Shown here: positions 26,701 through 31,051 of the stretch, one piece after another
How the letters are laid out: each line of letters begins with the position of its first letter
Position numbering within the stretch: position 1 is the first letter of the stretch
Program-made: the position numbers and the translations under genes
From: an uncultured Spirochaetaceae bacterium
GTDB taxonomy: Bacteria > Spirochaetota > Spirochaetia > Treponematales > Treponemataceae
Direction: 5' to 3'
DNA length: 64,000 nt
Assembly (NCBI GenBank): GCA_902802305.1
Contig: CADCLG010000005.1
Coordinates: 62,001 to 126,000 of the forward strand
Notes under the pieces: model-generated
What the model was told of the DNA's origin: nothing
The model's input: the letters and a program-made list of their open reading frames with translations, nothing else
Database searches by the model: none

Positions 26701-29700
26701 GAATCACTTTCTTCTGGATAGAAGTCTGACCAGACTGGCTGACTATTATTATCTGCCCAGGCAAGGATTCGACTCTTTACAGTGTAGTGGTTGCCAGAAA
26801 TCTCAGAAGTATCTTCTGTAACCAGAGAAGTTTCGGTTGGATAATAGCAGGAATCTGTATAATCTGTAAGTTTTACAAGTGGAGTTGTATCACCATTATA
26901 ATAAGTTATAAGTTTTTCGCTTGCCGCATTTGGATAGATTTCTGAATGGCTTATATTTTCATCACCAACTTGAGTAATTGTTACGCTGCCATCAACAAAC
27001 CAGTTTACAGGAATTGTGTATTGGCTGATGTTTCCACAACCGTCTTTAAGGAATACTGTATATGGACTAGATTCGCCTTCGCTATGAGGAAGATTTATTG
27101 CAAATTGACCTTTATCAATTGCCTGCCAGTCGTCCTCAGCTGGTGAACCTTCTGTTAAAATTGCGTAATATTCAATTGGAGCTTTGTCTTCCTGTGGGTC
27201 CAACTCTGCATATCTTGAAAGCTCTGCACGTGGATTTCCATGAACATCGACATCTTTGCCTGTTACACCAGGAAGTTTAACAATTGTCTGATATGGATTT
27301 GCATTTGTCTTGAGAATGTAATTCTTTGTATTGTTTGTATCTGCATTGCCACGGAAGATATCTCCACCAGAAGGCATTGCAAAGGTGATGTAACCGTCAA
27401 AGTTTGCAGGACCAGCTGTATCACCAATTACCCAGAAGATCTTTTCTTCAGACTTGTTACCAGCTTTATCTACTGCGTAAATTGTGTGCATTCCAGGGAG
27501 AACATCTTTATATTCTGCAACAGGACCAGCATTATCAATATAGAAGTCAACCTTACCTTCTTTTCTATTTGTTTCATTAACAATTGCAGCAATATTAATC
27601 TTATCCTTTGTATAGAAGTAGATTGTATTATTAATCTTTATATTTCCAACTGTTGTTGTACTTGAATGTGGATAAACCTTAGTTCTGTCTAAGTTAGTTG
27701 CAGAAACATAAATACCATCGCCTGACCATACAGGTGCAGTCTTATCAAGTCTGATTTCTGAAGCTGCATTCTCAGTAACAGCGCTTGTTCTGTTTGCAAG
27801 GCTTGTAACAGTGAAGCTTACAATCTTATCACCATCACCAGCAGGTAACTTGACATTTCCAAGTGTAATTTCGAAGGTATCCTTGAAGATTCTATTAACG
27901 CTATTTCTATTTGTTCTGAGAGTAATTGTTGAACCATCAGAAGAAACTTCAAAGCCTTCTGCTGCATCATCTGCCTTCTTGCCATTTACCGTTGTTGTTG
28001 AACCAAAGATTGCGCCGTCTACGCTAATCTGATATACACCAGAAGGAGTTGCTGTTACATTTACTCTTGCTTCGATAAACTCGTTGTTTGTAAATCCGCT
28101 TTCGGCATTTCCACCTGCTCCTGGTGCCTGATCTTTAAGAACTACCTTGTTGATTACTGGAAGCTCACCATCATACTTGAAGAATGTAATTTCTTTACCG
28201 TCGTCGATAGAGAAGCTTGTCTTAGTTTCGGAAGTATTTGTTACAAAGTCGGTAATTGCGAGACTTATACGGTTTTCTTCTGTAAGGTCAACATTTCTGA
28301 TTATTACTTCACCGCCAGAAACGAGGGTTGTAATTGCCTTTTCAGCATCTGTGATTGTAAGTTTATTTGCAGCTGTGTCAATTTCTACAGGGATTTCTTC
28401 TCCATTCCAGATTAATACAGAGTCTTCTCTAAGTTTAATTGTAGAATTAGCAAAGTCGAATATCTTAGCACCTGAGTTAGATTCTGTGAGGTTAATATAA
28501 AGTGCTGTCTCAAGTGAGTTTTCTTTTGTCCAGTATTCTTCTGCACTATTACCCAAAATACCAGTATTAATATTAAGAACTTTAATATAATTAATTACTG
28601 GAGCAGTTGAGTCGTTCTTTATGTCACAAGTGCTCTGTTCACTTGTATTCAAGGCGGCATCCGTTACTTTTACACCGATTCTATAAGTTGAATCGTCTAT
28701 TACATTATCTGCATCGGCAATCTGGAGTCCCTGGATTGTTACTATGCATTCACCGGTTATCAGTTCATCAAGAATAAGTTTCTTTCCGTTTTCTGAATCA
28801 ATTGTATAAGTAACTTCATTACCATTTACTTTTACAGAAAGGTTAGGACTTGCAAATGGTGTGCCATACTCTGGATATGACTTACCTTCTTTTATACAAA
28901 TTGCAGAGATTTCTATTGCTTCGAGTCCAGAAGTTTCATCTGAAACTGGAATAGAGATAACCTGATTTTCAAGAACGTTACCTGTAATACTTGTGCTTAC
29001 ATAACCGTTTACACCTTCAATTTCAAGTTCGCCAATAGAAGGAAGAGTATTATCGTAAATAATTGAATTAATGCGGGCAGCTTCAGAAATATTACCAAGG
29101 TTATCCATGAGAGCATAAGTAAAGTCTGCTGAACCATCGTGATCAGGAACTGCAGATTCTGCCGGCATGTAGCTTTCAGTTACAGACTTCCATCGTTCAT
29201 CCTCTGGAGTTAATGTTGTAGCCCAGCTTGTATCTGAACCAGGATTTACAATCCACTTGAGTTCTGTAGCTGGAGAAGCAAGTCGTGTATGTCCTGAATC
29301 TTTAATTGAATCTTCTGGAGTTTGAATAACCTGAAGTTTCTTGTAGTATTCTTCGTTGAAGAAGCCTCGTCCATTAGGAACAACTGTCAAATCAGCCTGA
29401 ACAGATTTTTTGTTATTTTCGTCAGCTGCATCAGGTGCGGTTGTATCTTTTACAATGAAGATTGAAGCGTAACCGTTACCGTATTCAGAAGAGTAATTTT
29501 TGCCGTCTTTATATCTTGTGTCATTTTCGTTATAAATATCATAGAAACCGTTATTATTTACAAGGTCGATGGCAGCAACGTCAATTCTGATAAGACCATC
29601 CGGCATATTAGAAAGGTCATATTCAAAGAGACTTCCGTGAGATGCATCTACAAGTTCTGAATCTTCATAATTTCCTTTCTGCTTTAATAAATCATTTGCA

Positions 29701-31037
29701 TTATTAACAAGATTTCGATATGAACCGCTGAGTGAAGAAGTACTGTTATAGAGAGAAGTATATGGAACATAAGAGATAGAAGACATTTCTGATTCTGTAT
29801 CTTCAGTTCCATCCGCATTATAAAGATGCTTAGCACGAATACCGATTCGACTAACATCTGCTTCAACACCATCAAGTGTCTGGTTAGAACCGGCACCTGC
29901 AAGGTCTTCTGCGTAAACGCGGATAATAAGGTTAGAATCTTTACCTATGCGGTTTGCAATATAATTATCAAAGAAGGTATCTTCAATATTATCTTCAGGC
30001 ACATCATTTGCACCTTCAAGCTTCATCTTTGTCATTGCACCGAGGTTCTCTATTGTTCCTTCGAATTCGTATACACCCTGGAAGGCTTCGAAATCTTCTT
30101 TAATACCAGCAGAAAGCCAGGTAATACGAGGAGCAAGAGAGTCATTTTTACTTCCTACAGAGAATCTGATTTCGTTATCATCTGTCATTTCAAAGCCATA
30201 TACGTCTTTTACTTCCTTTGAAATTGTGATGGTTACGGAAGAACGAGATGTATATCCTTCTGCAATATAATCTTCGTTAAATCTGAGGGTAAGCATTTTT
30301 TTATTAGCATTAAACAAATCTTTACTAAAATCAAAGTGATCAGTTATATCTTCACTGATAAGTTCTATATCACCTTCTTCATTAAAGTTCTGTACCCCCT
30401 GAGTTACCGTGATTTTATCGTATTCGCCGTCTTCATTTTTGAAGGATTCTGGATCCATAGGCTTTGTGAATTGGATTCGGACTGACATGTTTTTTACAAC
30501 ATCAGTACTACCTTTATCTGGAATTGTAAGAGAAACTGTAGGACGGTGTGCAATAATTGGTACAAGATAAATATCATTGCGGCTCTGTTTTATTGTTACA
30601 ACTGTATTTGGACTTTTTTCAGTTACTTCTGGATCGTTAGGGTCTCCAAATACAACTACATCGCTTGATAATTCATTAGGTTTGATTCGTGTATTGTAAT
30701 CAGCATCATCAATAAAATATATTTCCTTATTTTTGTTTTGATTGTCTTTTGAAAGATAGCTTGTAGGAAAAGCTGCCCAGCGGACAAAACCATATTCTGG
30801 TTCTGTAATAGCTGTAAGATTATGAGGAATACCTACTTTTAAGGTAGCTTCTCCATCTGGCGTAGTTTTTCCCTGGCGTGACATGGCATATCTGACAAAG
30901 ACAGTTACCTTGTCGGCAGTGGCATATTTTACCTCTTTTTCGATATCACTAAAGAGGTTGTCATCATTCATCCAAATTTTACATGAACATACTAAGAGTG
31001 TAATAATTGATAAGAAAATTACGGAAAACTTTTTCAT
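2742..31037 (-). CDS. Giant 9431-residue Ig-like repeat lipoprotein with C-terminal membrane helix
   Basis: One uninterrupted reading frame of 28.3 kb encodes a protein of roughly 1 MDa. The N-terminus has a lipoprotein signal (MKKFSVIFLSIITLLVCSC, lipidation most likely at the second Cys). Residues of about 165-300 look like an SbsA-type bacterial Ig domain (MSVRIQFTKPMDPESF). Six super-repeats run from about residue 810 to 7730, each with the same ordered modules: EYWT/FDFAGSSIKLR, DQETG, YPHTSTS, AVDRAGNKS, EGYVTFAMP, KDGCGN, CYYPN, WVKQTAPTLL, LLGWIITDSP, YAVNRAGLIC and ATEES. About ten shorter Ig-like repeats (around 100-150 residues) follow to about residue 9100. Then come a basic patch (RRARKVSKK), an acidic Pro/Val/Glu-rich linker and a C-terminal membrane helix (AAIAVLIVALSALGGIFI) with a Lys-rich tail. 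The start is supported by GGGAG before ATG 31037, 14 bases after the previous gene. It is probably an envelope-anchored adhesin or structural fibre; ligand and exact location are unknown. Confidence 0.9.
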   Translation of the reverse strand: MKKFSVIFLSIITLLVCSCKIWMNDDNLFSDIEKEVKYATADKVTVFVRYAMSRQGKTTPDGEATLKVGIPHNLTAITEPEYGFVRWAAFPTSYLSKDNQNKNKEIYFIDDADYNTRIKPNELSSDVVVFGDPNDPEVTEKSPNTVVTIKQSRNDIYLVPIIAHRPTVSLTIPDKGSTDVVKNMSVRIQFTKPMDPESFKNEDGEYDKITVTQGVQNFNEEGDIELISEDITDHFDFSKDLFNANKKMLTLRFNEDYIAEGYTSRSSVTITISKEVKDVYGFEMTDDNEIRFSVGSKNDSLAPRITWLSAGIKEDFEAFQGVYEFEGTIENLGAMTKMKLEGANDVPEDNIEDTFFDNYIANRIGKDSNLIIRVYAEDLAGAGSNQTLDGVEADVSRIGIRAKHLYNADGTEDTESEMSSISYVPYTSLYNSTSSLSGSYRNLVNNANDLLKQKGNYEDSELVDASHGSLFEYDLSNMPDGLIRIDVAAIDLVNNNGFYDIYNENDTRYKDGKNYSSEYGNGYASIFIVKDTTAPDAADENNKKSVQADLTVVPNGRGFFNEEYYKKLQVIQTPEDSIKDSGHTRLASPATELKWIVNPGSDTSWATTLTPEDERWKSVTESYMPAESAVPDHDGSADFTYALMDNLGNISEAARINSIIYDNTLPSIGELEIEGVNGYVSTSITGNVLENQVISIPVSDETSGLEAIEISAICIKEGKSYPEYGTPFASPNLSVKVNGNEVTYTIDSENGKKLILDELITGECIVTIQGLQIADADNVIDDSTYRIGVKVTDAALNTSEQSTCDIKNDSTAPVINYIKVLNINTGILGNSAEEYWTKENSLETALYINLTESNSGAKIFDFANSTIKLREDSVLIWNGEEIPVEIDTAANKLTITDAEKAITTLVSGGEVIIRNVDLTEENRISLAITDFVTNTSETKTSFSIDDGKEITFFKYDGELPVINKVVLKDQAPGAGGNAESGFTNNEFIEARVNVTATPSGVYQISVDGAIFGSTTTVNGKKADDAAEGFEVSSDGSTITLRTNRNSVNRIFKDTFEITLGNVKLPAGDGDKIVSFTVTSLANRTSAVTENAASEIRLDKTAPVWSGDGIYVSATNLDRTKVYPHSSTTTVGNIKINNTIYFYTKDKINIAAIVNETNRKEGKVDFYIDNAGPVAEYKDVLPGMHTIYAVDKAGNKSEEKIFWVIGDTAGPANFDGYITFAMPSGGDIFRGNADTNNTKNYILKTNANPYQTIVKLPGVTGKDVDVHGNPRAELSRYAELDPQEDKAPIEYYAILTEGSPAEDDWQAIDKGQFAINLPHSEGESSPYTVFLKDGCGNISQYTIPVNWFVDGSVTITQVGDENISHSEIYPNAASEKLITYYNGDTTPLVKLTDYTDSCYYPTETSLVTEDTSEISGNHYTVKSRILAWADNNSQPVWSDFYPEESDSRYSNWVYLRAKNADEAKALSMNHHYPKYRVLAGKEYAIYYIIEDKLGNYKIEKLRNASDDTEKWMWDNEAPTIAVEEVGDEKTKVNTIDDINYYSSNSMLSLAITDSQSGIEWDGARHYSGNEVANSISDIIFNLDNEIRTILPNDNKELIIDGIQDNGIKDYTQNVMQTTVALKYKDVGAWVKQTPPTLLRDSTVSINSFDGEWSGTSTYTSSDTSVIKEDEETGGKRIEVKAPRSARSLKFSLKVNQKKIAATGESSDNTELLGWIITDSPIANYDFTDFYSSSLVGDLINNTEITRNLDNPSENEYFYTYTKDDSSQKWEEIDKKTQYFYAVNRAGLICQQPIVIAFVENPVPVISSKSYEEVRTLVDINFVKDSTRIKFTTAKDIDTETALRITKCEFYIGDSDTPALTKNFTASPVTEYILQGSEASVIPMLSRDEFKVKLYTATEESEKYGLSDNEHSTTNIWMYDGGAPVINSVTVKKIESSIEGSNAIEYWTIEKEPKTALYINLTEVNTGAKIFDFAGSSIKLREDTVLIWKGAELPISVDTEANKLEITDDLKTVVTDENGGQVIIKDVNLATENRIKLVISDFVENPSEAKTNFRLEDNTIINQFKYDGSAPEVNSVILKDQETGSGGIVGTTAVGAAEDGYTDDEYIEASLSVKATSSGVYKLTVTGASFDETTKVNGKAADDVTEGFEISNNGKTITLRTSENSENRIIRGTFDIIINNVKLPSGDGDKTVGFTVTNLADRTSAVTDSSKSTIRLDKTAPVWVGDGISVAQSNNIGEELNPSIYPHTSTSSSGNIHIDGKVYFYTKDTINVAVHVSDTNRKDQNVDMYIDDSSTPVAEYTRVAPGDHTIYSVDKAGNKSQVKTFHVTGDTRGLEAFEGYVTFAMPAGGDIYRGNAAITDTTGAETQNYIIKQNAKPYQIIVKLPGLAASDVDVHGNARTALGRFAELDPLADKAPLEYYAFSTDGTQNWQPIGNGVITINLPQDDKAVASPYTVYFKDGCGNISQYKVPVQWTIDGSIRTKEEGAGETIDSATVFVDELKDITYYTGQTTPVVKLTGYNDYCYYPNIAASYESTAETQDYTVKSRILAWPNTSTEPGKSDFYSTSIDESRFSPWVYLTLKEQGDNVPMTHNYPYYDTSAAYKLYYIVEDKLGNYTITQLINTVGGKVGLTDNRYEIKQSETSLWMYDVTNPRIELTMAANVNTIEGKNYYSDISTLALDTIDEQSGIRYDGTEYYTASSQYENNDNVKKVSYTIRNEAYSLRGIAPHDIQAQNNGSLKINGITDYVGNVMPDSDALEYKGTSEWVKQTAPTLLSSDTASIVTYDGSWNGTSDYTSRDTYVLSSDTATGGTKVSVKSPRSVTSLTLGLKVNTSDDADLLGWIITDSPIAYSAFEDFYSSSLVGSLINNTEITRNRNNTTESEYYYTYRKSDSNQKWEEIGNKIQYFYAVNRAGLICRQPIVIEFVENPVPDISEKIYTEVRQFNDVNFVNENTRIKFKSNRDSKNVYVPITKIEFYIGNLASPALTKDFTSSPVTEYTLTAEEPDVIPMLTRDKLWVKLYTQTEESAKYELTDTAQGYAASNKWTFDNGSPIINHIRVENIISSIEGSNAIEYWTTEASAKTSLYVDITETNTGVKIFDFAGSTVKLRDDTKLIWQGNELPIDVDVDANRLTITDDSQVIVTETEYEEAEIKNIDLVSAPDSNRVNLVIIDYVMNESSAKTNFKLDDDTEIILFKYDGDTPRVNSVILKDQETGSGGVVGSTAVGAAEDGYTDNEYIEATVNVRATASGVYQITVTGASFDENTKVNGKTASDSTEGFVVSADGSTITLKTSGNSENRIIRGSFNIVINNVKLPSGDGDKTVSFTVTSLANRTSAANGSSIRLDKTPPAWGGDGIFVADSNAQRANGTTTIYPHTSTSASGNIKLDGFVYFYTQDTINIAADVFDRNRKVNGSDTEQFKDLYIDDSTLPVSEYTNVAPGEHTVYAVDRAGNKSEVKTFYVVEDTSEPADFDGYITFTTGGNIHRENLPTGTTKNYVINEVADSADPYKLIIKLSGVSTSDNDVDGNACEVASRYAELSSLTTSSIIEYYKITGDTVNDEENVNTDWISLLGTNGDITVNLPKHRHCAPITIWLKDGCSNVHSELIDVSWYVDNAIGLGGLGVTLGSPLFKNEAKDYGKGITYYKVDNNGDTPQLTLTGYNETCYYPNIAASVASTSVTSNYSVKSRVLACPRDGSEPSPADFKSAAIPATQRSEWLYLTLKDSTDIPAMPHNYPKYDNAAHNIEAYTLWYYVEDKLGNYAITQLTNGINANGTSELWMYDVTPPAITVETADKVNTITTAGINYYSDNSTLSLTIRDTQSGIKWDGSKDASGNQIIRSGLEVENELSGIIYHLDIWDPTDITNGSGSLKINGLYDFVGNVMPDTEALRYNNVGNWIKQTAPTLGADSSVRVKDNFIGRANGTENYTSQVTTAADTTKTIRVKAPRSVTGLTFALKVTTDVEDLLGWVIRTTPLEDFETFYAADRSDINTTLRRNADDEYEYTYSKPEGVKWEDTDTHKQYFYAVNRAGLICHKPIIVEFLANPEPVITGTVFSNVVPLNDTNYLNSESTIVFTTNVSSASHPLTKIEVSYGEATTAMTTVTYDSASDVTLDSIYNRTNNTVSLPSSLTQNLNNSIMTVKLYTATEESSNQLSLSDATHPATNVWMYDNDEPVINYIQVRNIDSAIEGSNAEEYWTKETSPQTALYINLIDTNTGAKTFDFAGSSIKLRSDTVLNWNGRDLSGDDLIIDTIANRLTIYDDGKTVRTPASGGIIRLTNVDLAVENTVNLKASDLVLNESESKTNFIIQDNTAISLFKYDYNTPTVNSVVLRDQEVGTGGIVGTTQVGAAEDGFTDNEYVEATVNVTAVATTEHPSSGIFKITVDGASFDNTIDHPITVNGKSENDETEGFVISADKKTITFKTSGNTENRIIRGTFDLVIYNLLLDNPDTDGDKSVSFTVTSLANRTSDVTDNARYTIKLDTVAPSWEGDGIFVASSNNINGELNPSIFPHESTSANGNIHIGDVVYFYTKDSINIAAAISDDNRKVNNIDLYIDDSTTPLDEYTNVLPGDHTVYSVDRAGNKSQVRNFHVTGDTSGLEDYEGYVTFTMPAGGKIYRGNADTNSTKNYVIKQNANHYQIIVKLNGVTTSDKDVHGNNRTVLERFGELDPQTDKAPVEYYAFSTNGTKDWQPIGNGVITINLPLEDRSTVTPYTIYLKDGCGNESSYTVPVNWRVDGSITLGGKTLSSSSLYVNTAKGITYYKDNASNETPVVTLTNFYDRCYYPNDNDVNAGVNQSESKYTLKSRILACPNDSTTPSRNDFYSETIENNEPSRFTPWSYLTLKDADDFETFSMAHNYPKYEVGSNGAYKLFYIVEDTLENYIIVLLENDEGGLVATGDDSYETQTVSPALSLWMYDNTSPTITVEEVANTATKVNTVDNINYYSSNSKLSLTIADTQSGIEWDGSLHYTGNYVQNSKPGIIFELDNELRTIIPDSDKKLIINGTNDNGTRDYVQNVMQNTELIYNSVGEWVKQTAPTLLSSSTEPAVSINSFTGDWDGYSTDNLTYDSVDTSTVVDDETGGKRIKVKAPRSATSLKFSLKVNQNKIAPDGSSTPDNTDLLGWIITGEAIDSDDFADFYSRELIGVGEGKIDNTNITRNTANADQNEYFYTYTKSNTTDKWENISNKLQYFYAVNKAGLICHEPIVIEFIENPVPVINSREYNDVTYFENNVNYIKGSSWIKFTSAKDIAPTTDLNITKAEFYVGDATEPALTKDFTSNQVHEYTLDTNAQTNGTDGTALLSTLSEETLRVKLYTATEESEPYVLTDTAQGYASSNKWTYDNDKPEIKEIFIKGIKEATTSDASAVEYWSTGTALTDLYITLKEENSGVNVFDFTGSTIKLTADSQMYVLANKEDTEGTSVATTTGDVTVDTDYNTFIINKFSQAIRDTDGEDVLVKITNVQLVSASPDTASSRPDNKVNLKLVDISTKESDSENPIHSRFALDDTTTTLEPKTWINGFNYESENPVVTMPRENGDENGASILLSDRHSVQDSNNFNIPVDPQFTNERYVNANFTVDTGESGITSLTVTNAIFDGTTLINDHLYSHTTDGFDISEDGHTITFKNNKVYKGDSLDIEIKNLYLTEEDDGVKTVSLTATNKGNKANAAVYDTITLDTVAPVWNTAGSGLYTTQTLKTIYPRSSDGTEKVYGFISDSSVNQNNTVFFYTKGDDSETSGVIENQLQLYVDVTESNLPANHIFFIAIPDSIVENSESSTAYKATSSASVTGTDRYPNLALTPTANCSFTVYVVDKAGNKTVSDKSFTLIKDASAPSADVLRDYITFTKAMDSEGTPVGQVLRSSSTEYSIKQFAENDGIEPYKIFVKLDSGVTTSDEKIDGNAYTTSSSAFSELYRSSSEGINSLYDSTKAPIEYFAITEAEIDEQGNVTSYPAPSSNSELWIKLLDMDTQEKTVNGKLKVTGNGIITIKLPKTQTCNPIVIHFKDACGNISSINTGIKWNVDGEIGEGKYAIKFNNSDVDSVEATDNTAHVVVHHPYTVDEDNGSVTDAGGMAINNGVTYYNNTGSPKLVLKYTDSCYWPTGTSVSSTVYSLRGRLIAWNENAAPEYSDFLDLDTNPRRLWAKAWNEVITDEADQPGVRIEFDLPKDIPADATITGSSNTEPYELWYVVEDAVANYKIMQVKNRVSDSADDVTKWMFDNTSPTLDQADEVSFERVNKDGSNYYYSTNSKTTYTIRDDRAGVTTNSELIASGSDTASKREATTTDKQISLMSVGSPSGSSDIRPYVDVTDIIGNVSRLYLTANGTWIQQNTPTLVDNNAGFTGTKGSENVTALTTESGRFYVTKSGSTDDGIVNTVMAERAITSVETTLNAVQTKKALPNDTDVTDDTELLGWVVSDTPLNNTDLNAFYSNSDINVSADSTYSSVASVTQAESTFTFAKGTSSQARTWFDWFGTYINSNETTKYKYFYAVNKAGLICQKPVKVTFAENPIPAMATQTYNNQVYKFDGIDKNFLNASSSIAFTTNKYTDNTDVLLTKAEFYIENNSTPALTEDFSEAPVNTYTLLPANTVALRGLSDNTLTVKLYTATEESDKYPLTKTGYSTSNKWTYDDLAPVINYIKINNINSGIEETNDEEYWATETSPQTELIIKLTETNTGVRVFDFDGSSIKLRSDTVLRWAGWSGGELSGAELTIDTTANKLTIKNSINTITTSSTGSEVTIHNVDLVRDTDNESENKVTLVVSDLVTNASTSKETFKLGDSDTEISMFKYDTGTPSITSVVLTDRATGDGGAAESDFTNEEYVNATVNVTATSSGIYQITVTGASFDNSTTVSVNDSALNFSLSNENRTITLKTSDNKNKILRETFTITINNVLLPSGDGDGSKNVSFTVTSLANRTSPTASKSITLDRLSPVWLYDGVYVGTGNTSATIYPHSSTNETGNVKIGSQNYNNVYFYTKNRINIAAAVEEINRKSGNADLYIYSEGNAPELVSKVSKFDNVGPGNYTIYAVDRAGNRSNPLTFHVVGDTTAPAAFEGYVTFAIPSDGNIYRGNAPTVEGENSTQNYVIKQNSSSDLEYKIITKLGGVTTSDIKVDGTARSALSGYAELNVQTSASPIEYYKISGDSVTGTGTLNTDWIEMPGDHTITVALPKTRDCSNITIELKDGCGNISSYTLPINWKVDNGITLGGKELGSDLYLNISKGITYYKGDTTPVISLTGFDDSCYYPNIEESTVSTTTTSDYTLKTRVLAWPNNLTVPERDDFSSSSIDSTRFSPWSYLTLKQAGDTVTMTHNYPKYSVENGSEYKLYYIVEDKLGNYKIEQIKSGSDELWMWDNTAPTISVVSIETSPSININTVGETNYYSESSKLKLNVTDTQSGIKYDGVSTNSGNDVLNNKIVDYPLTSVVPNASNQMIISGIKDYVENTMGETGPLSYNGKSNWIKQTAPALASENPIVIASGIKDETLGRQSVYTSSLSSMDNGSKKLTVTAPRYYTSLTINLKVDTTDNEDLLGWIISPSALTSFENFYDSSLVGSTITAPTKVTTNTYSYTYNKSDLNARWEVTATQYFYPVNKAGLICQTPIIIEFAENTVPEISGSVTYTNIQTANDANYIKTDKYTNASTVDVVDRSSITFTTSTAVANIKLISGSISENFQTVNYQTDTNTYTIVPSQASWSSLANAKLTIILSTANEDSDLIYLTKSKTGGWTYTESEATDNWTYDATRPDFTINAVKDSDDDSEAVLTGETYFVKSATNNAAKVTFSNEAADKARYEYKLSSASNWSTLDSPYHLPVTTTAQTYDIRVVDFAGNPSEAQSITVQKDVIAPAGSIALSYKYGDVAVTEPKINTSSSGNSTTVYFNSTSVDNVTFTASVTDVGVGLASPYYLSYKLKTDSGAWSSESSVNGNAFTSSLVVNHIYEYEVYVKDALGNSTTYTYTFNGKLPEVTDVNYTPGTNTTLNNNTFLISDETVNTIYYNPAEVTGNLSFTANGTDAAGSSSVSFFYTVDSETSETGLTSTGTLNIPVSDSSGKIYKLWVKDGIENKKQIASYVFKTVDYDLKKDSSAVTGDNNYRNDGTEASPKLFYNKDKVNQLVLKASGSLGDGLPILYTREISLTDSSQIENAIAITSNTISLVSENAAIHKKYQIVAKDSSNNYHVLKTIEVDGRAPSGTISFTPVTGTQMTGSVLNNNTIYFKSGTGNVTSITLTNGSDVKDAAGNSVTAATNALELYLNSVADANKLTVTDGIFSVTCPTSANSYTGTYSIIAKDALGNQSTLATFTLNGAGPSVAASDVTYAYTSNTSGSTVLSATNIENYVDESGTTKYYNASQVKGFKVSLANVVGQGVTITKSVTKNGTTTTSSDGITGSQSTGYTVVFPLAADESTCKVIATDVVGNNKTLATYQLNGKSIEGSIAPVTETGKSYYSAAANPTTVLGTVYYKAGISSLKFETSGLSAANGSSVSLWLEGSDSAFVPNQAATGNFDLSYLTTEQGTPENRKIIAKDSIGNTKEFTFTFNCNAPSGTIAPATATGVAADGNTVYFNSTSVTSIAFTNSVTDARGNTVTKFYLDEVDESNELTYENSKVSVDCPNNSTHTNDYTIIAVDDFGNQYTLPILTLNGAGPDVTNATFAHVLSKEGTAKDSGYYISGNTIYYDKDEVDSLTITVSGITGYSVSVSSENATVSGNSCTFTLPNTGTMSATYKIRATDGVGNTKLAGEFIVNGNGSAVYDNDNNSQNYTKLVTASPNDIIYFNSTGTNAVTSIKLKRVNIASDATLTYKIGEETGTISDNQLPCNLTGKNYSEGVTYQIYANSTLVQTYTLISGEPSTSGNVSNVLYLGETEATAATNTTAGNYLLTTATNNGISTDTIIYNPADVNKIEITTSAITDCGVGGSYYILKNGDTEVTTQYTPVTDKITIELGSDWSTAQTYQVIARDGVGNSKIVKAYSFRAHTTAPTAYSRTVNSWGAIGSLVDSSIEGFATNTNYKVTNDVNGNRYKLGKINGESGDYGQIGGSGVTISIPISNANNLLSVNGNKLVSYRFSYSYDEAEHDNLSKDYRNNWSEWTELLAINNGTITVELNASNVPCEKTYVFIGLQDAIGNETVYNLTAPTNTSRNWWRADTTGPAVTLTCYKDWNTVANNCTTDISGNTITVKYLDGAFSNNSCFIMYSASDEFIGFKSLTVDNGETAYSDSSDKIWISITSSHTIVAKDKFDNQTIITLNFVQVTSLTNSSTNIVGGFTSGISGISSTRDTSEPVAVSQPSQSYIASAFTSSFANTVTDLAPATNTVNVRRARKVSKKSAEKTVYEITENTSAVRKSPVLPVISEVTEAPVADEITQIAETVETVLESSLLPPAVDNIEEIAEEDQSLPQVNVNLSEAVVQTQFDAAEIKLFDMRSVYAAIAVLIVALSALGGIFITRAKKMKK
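3730..7855 (-). repeat. Short Ig-like repeats near the C-terminus of the giant protein
   Basis: This part encodes about ten divergent repeats of roughly 100-150 residues. Many have an N-terminal APSGTI or GPxV segment, a central NNTIYF or TKYYN strand, and an end resembling KDALGNQSTLATFTLNGAGP. They differ from the six longer super-repeats upstream and look like single Ig-like folds in tandem. The boundaries are approximate because the repeats have diverged. Confidence 0.75.
7855..28604 (-). repeat. Six tandem super-repeats of about 1110-1280 residues within the giant protein
   Basis: The codons for the conserved EYW(T/S/A) motif fall at 28531, 25204, 21823, 18463, 14947 and 11101. The successive periods are 3327, 3381, 3360, 3516 and 3846 bases (1109, 1127, 1120, 1172 and 1282 residues). 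All periods are multiples of three. Each unit contains one copy of every module in the same order. The fifth unit is the most divergent (for example it has CYWP for CYYP and TADSQMYV for the RxDTVLxW segment). Units are similar but clearly not identical at DNA level, so the amplification is old rather than recent. Confidence 0.9.
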
Positions 31038-31051
31038 TTATCTCCCTCGGC

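Noticed and set aside
7855-28604. CRISPR array or transposon repeats
   Set aside because: The periodicity is over 3 kb, in frame and protein coding throughout.
2742-31037. Sortase (LPxTG) anchor at the C-terminus of the giant protein
   Set aside because: The helix and Lys tail resemble one, but no LPxTG-like motif precedes the helix and the organism appears diderm.
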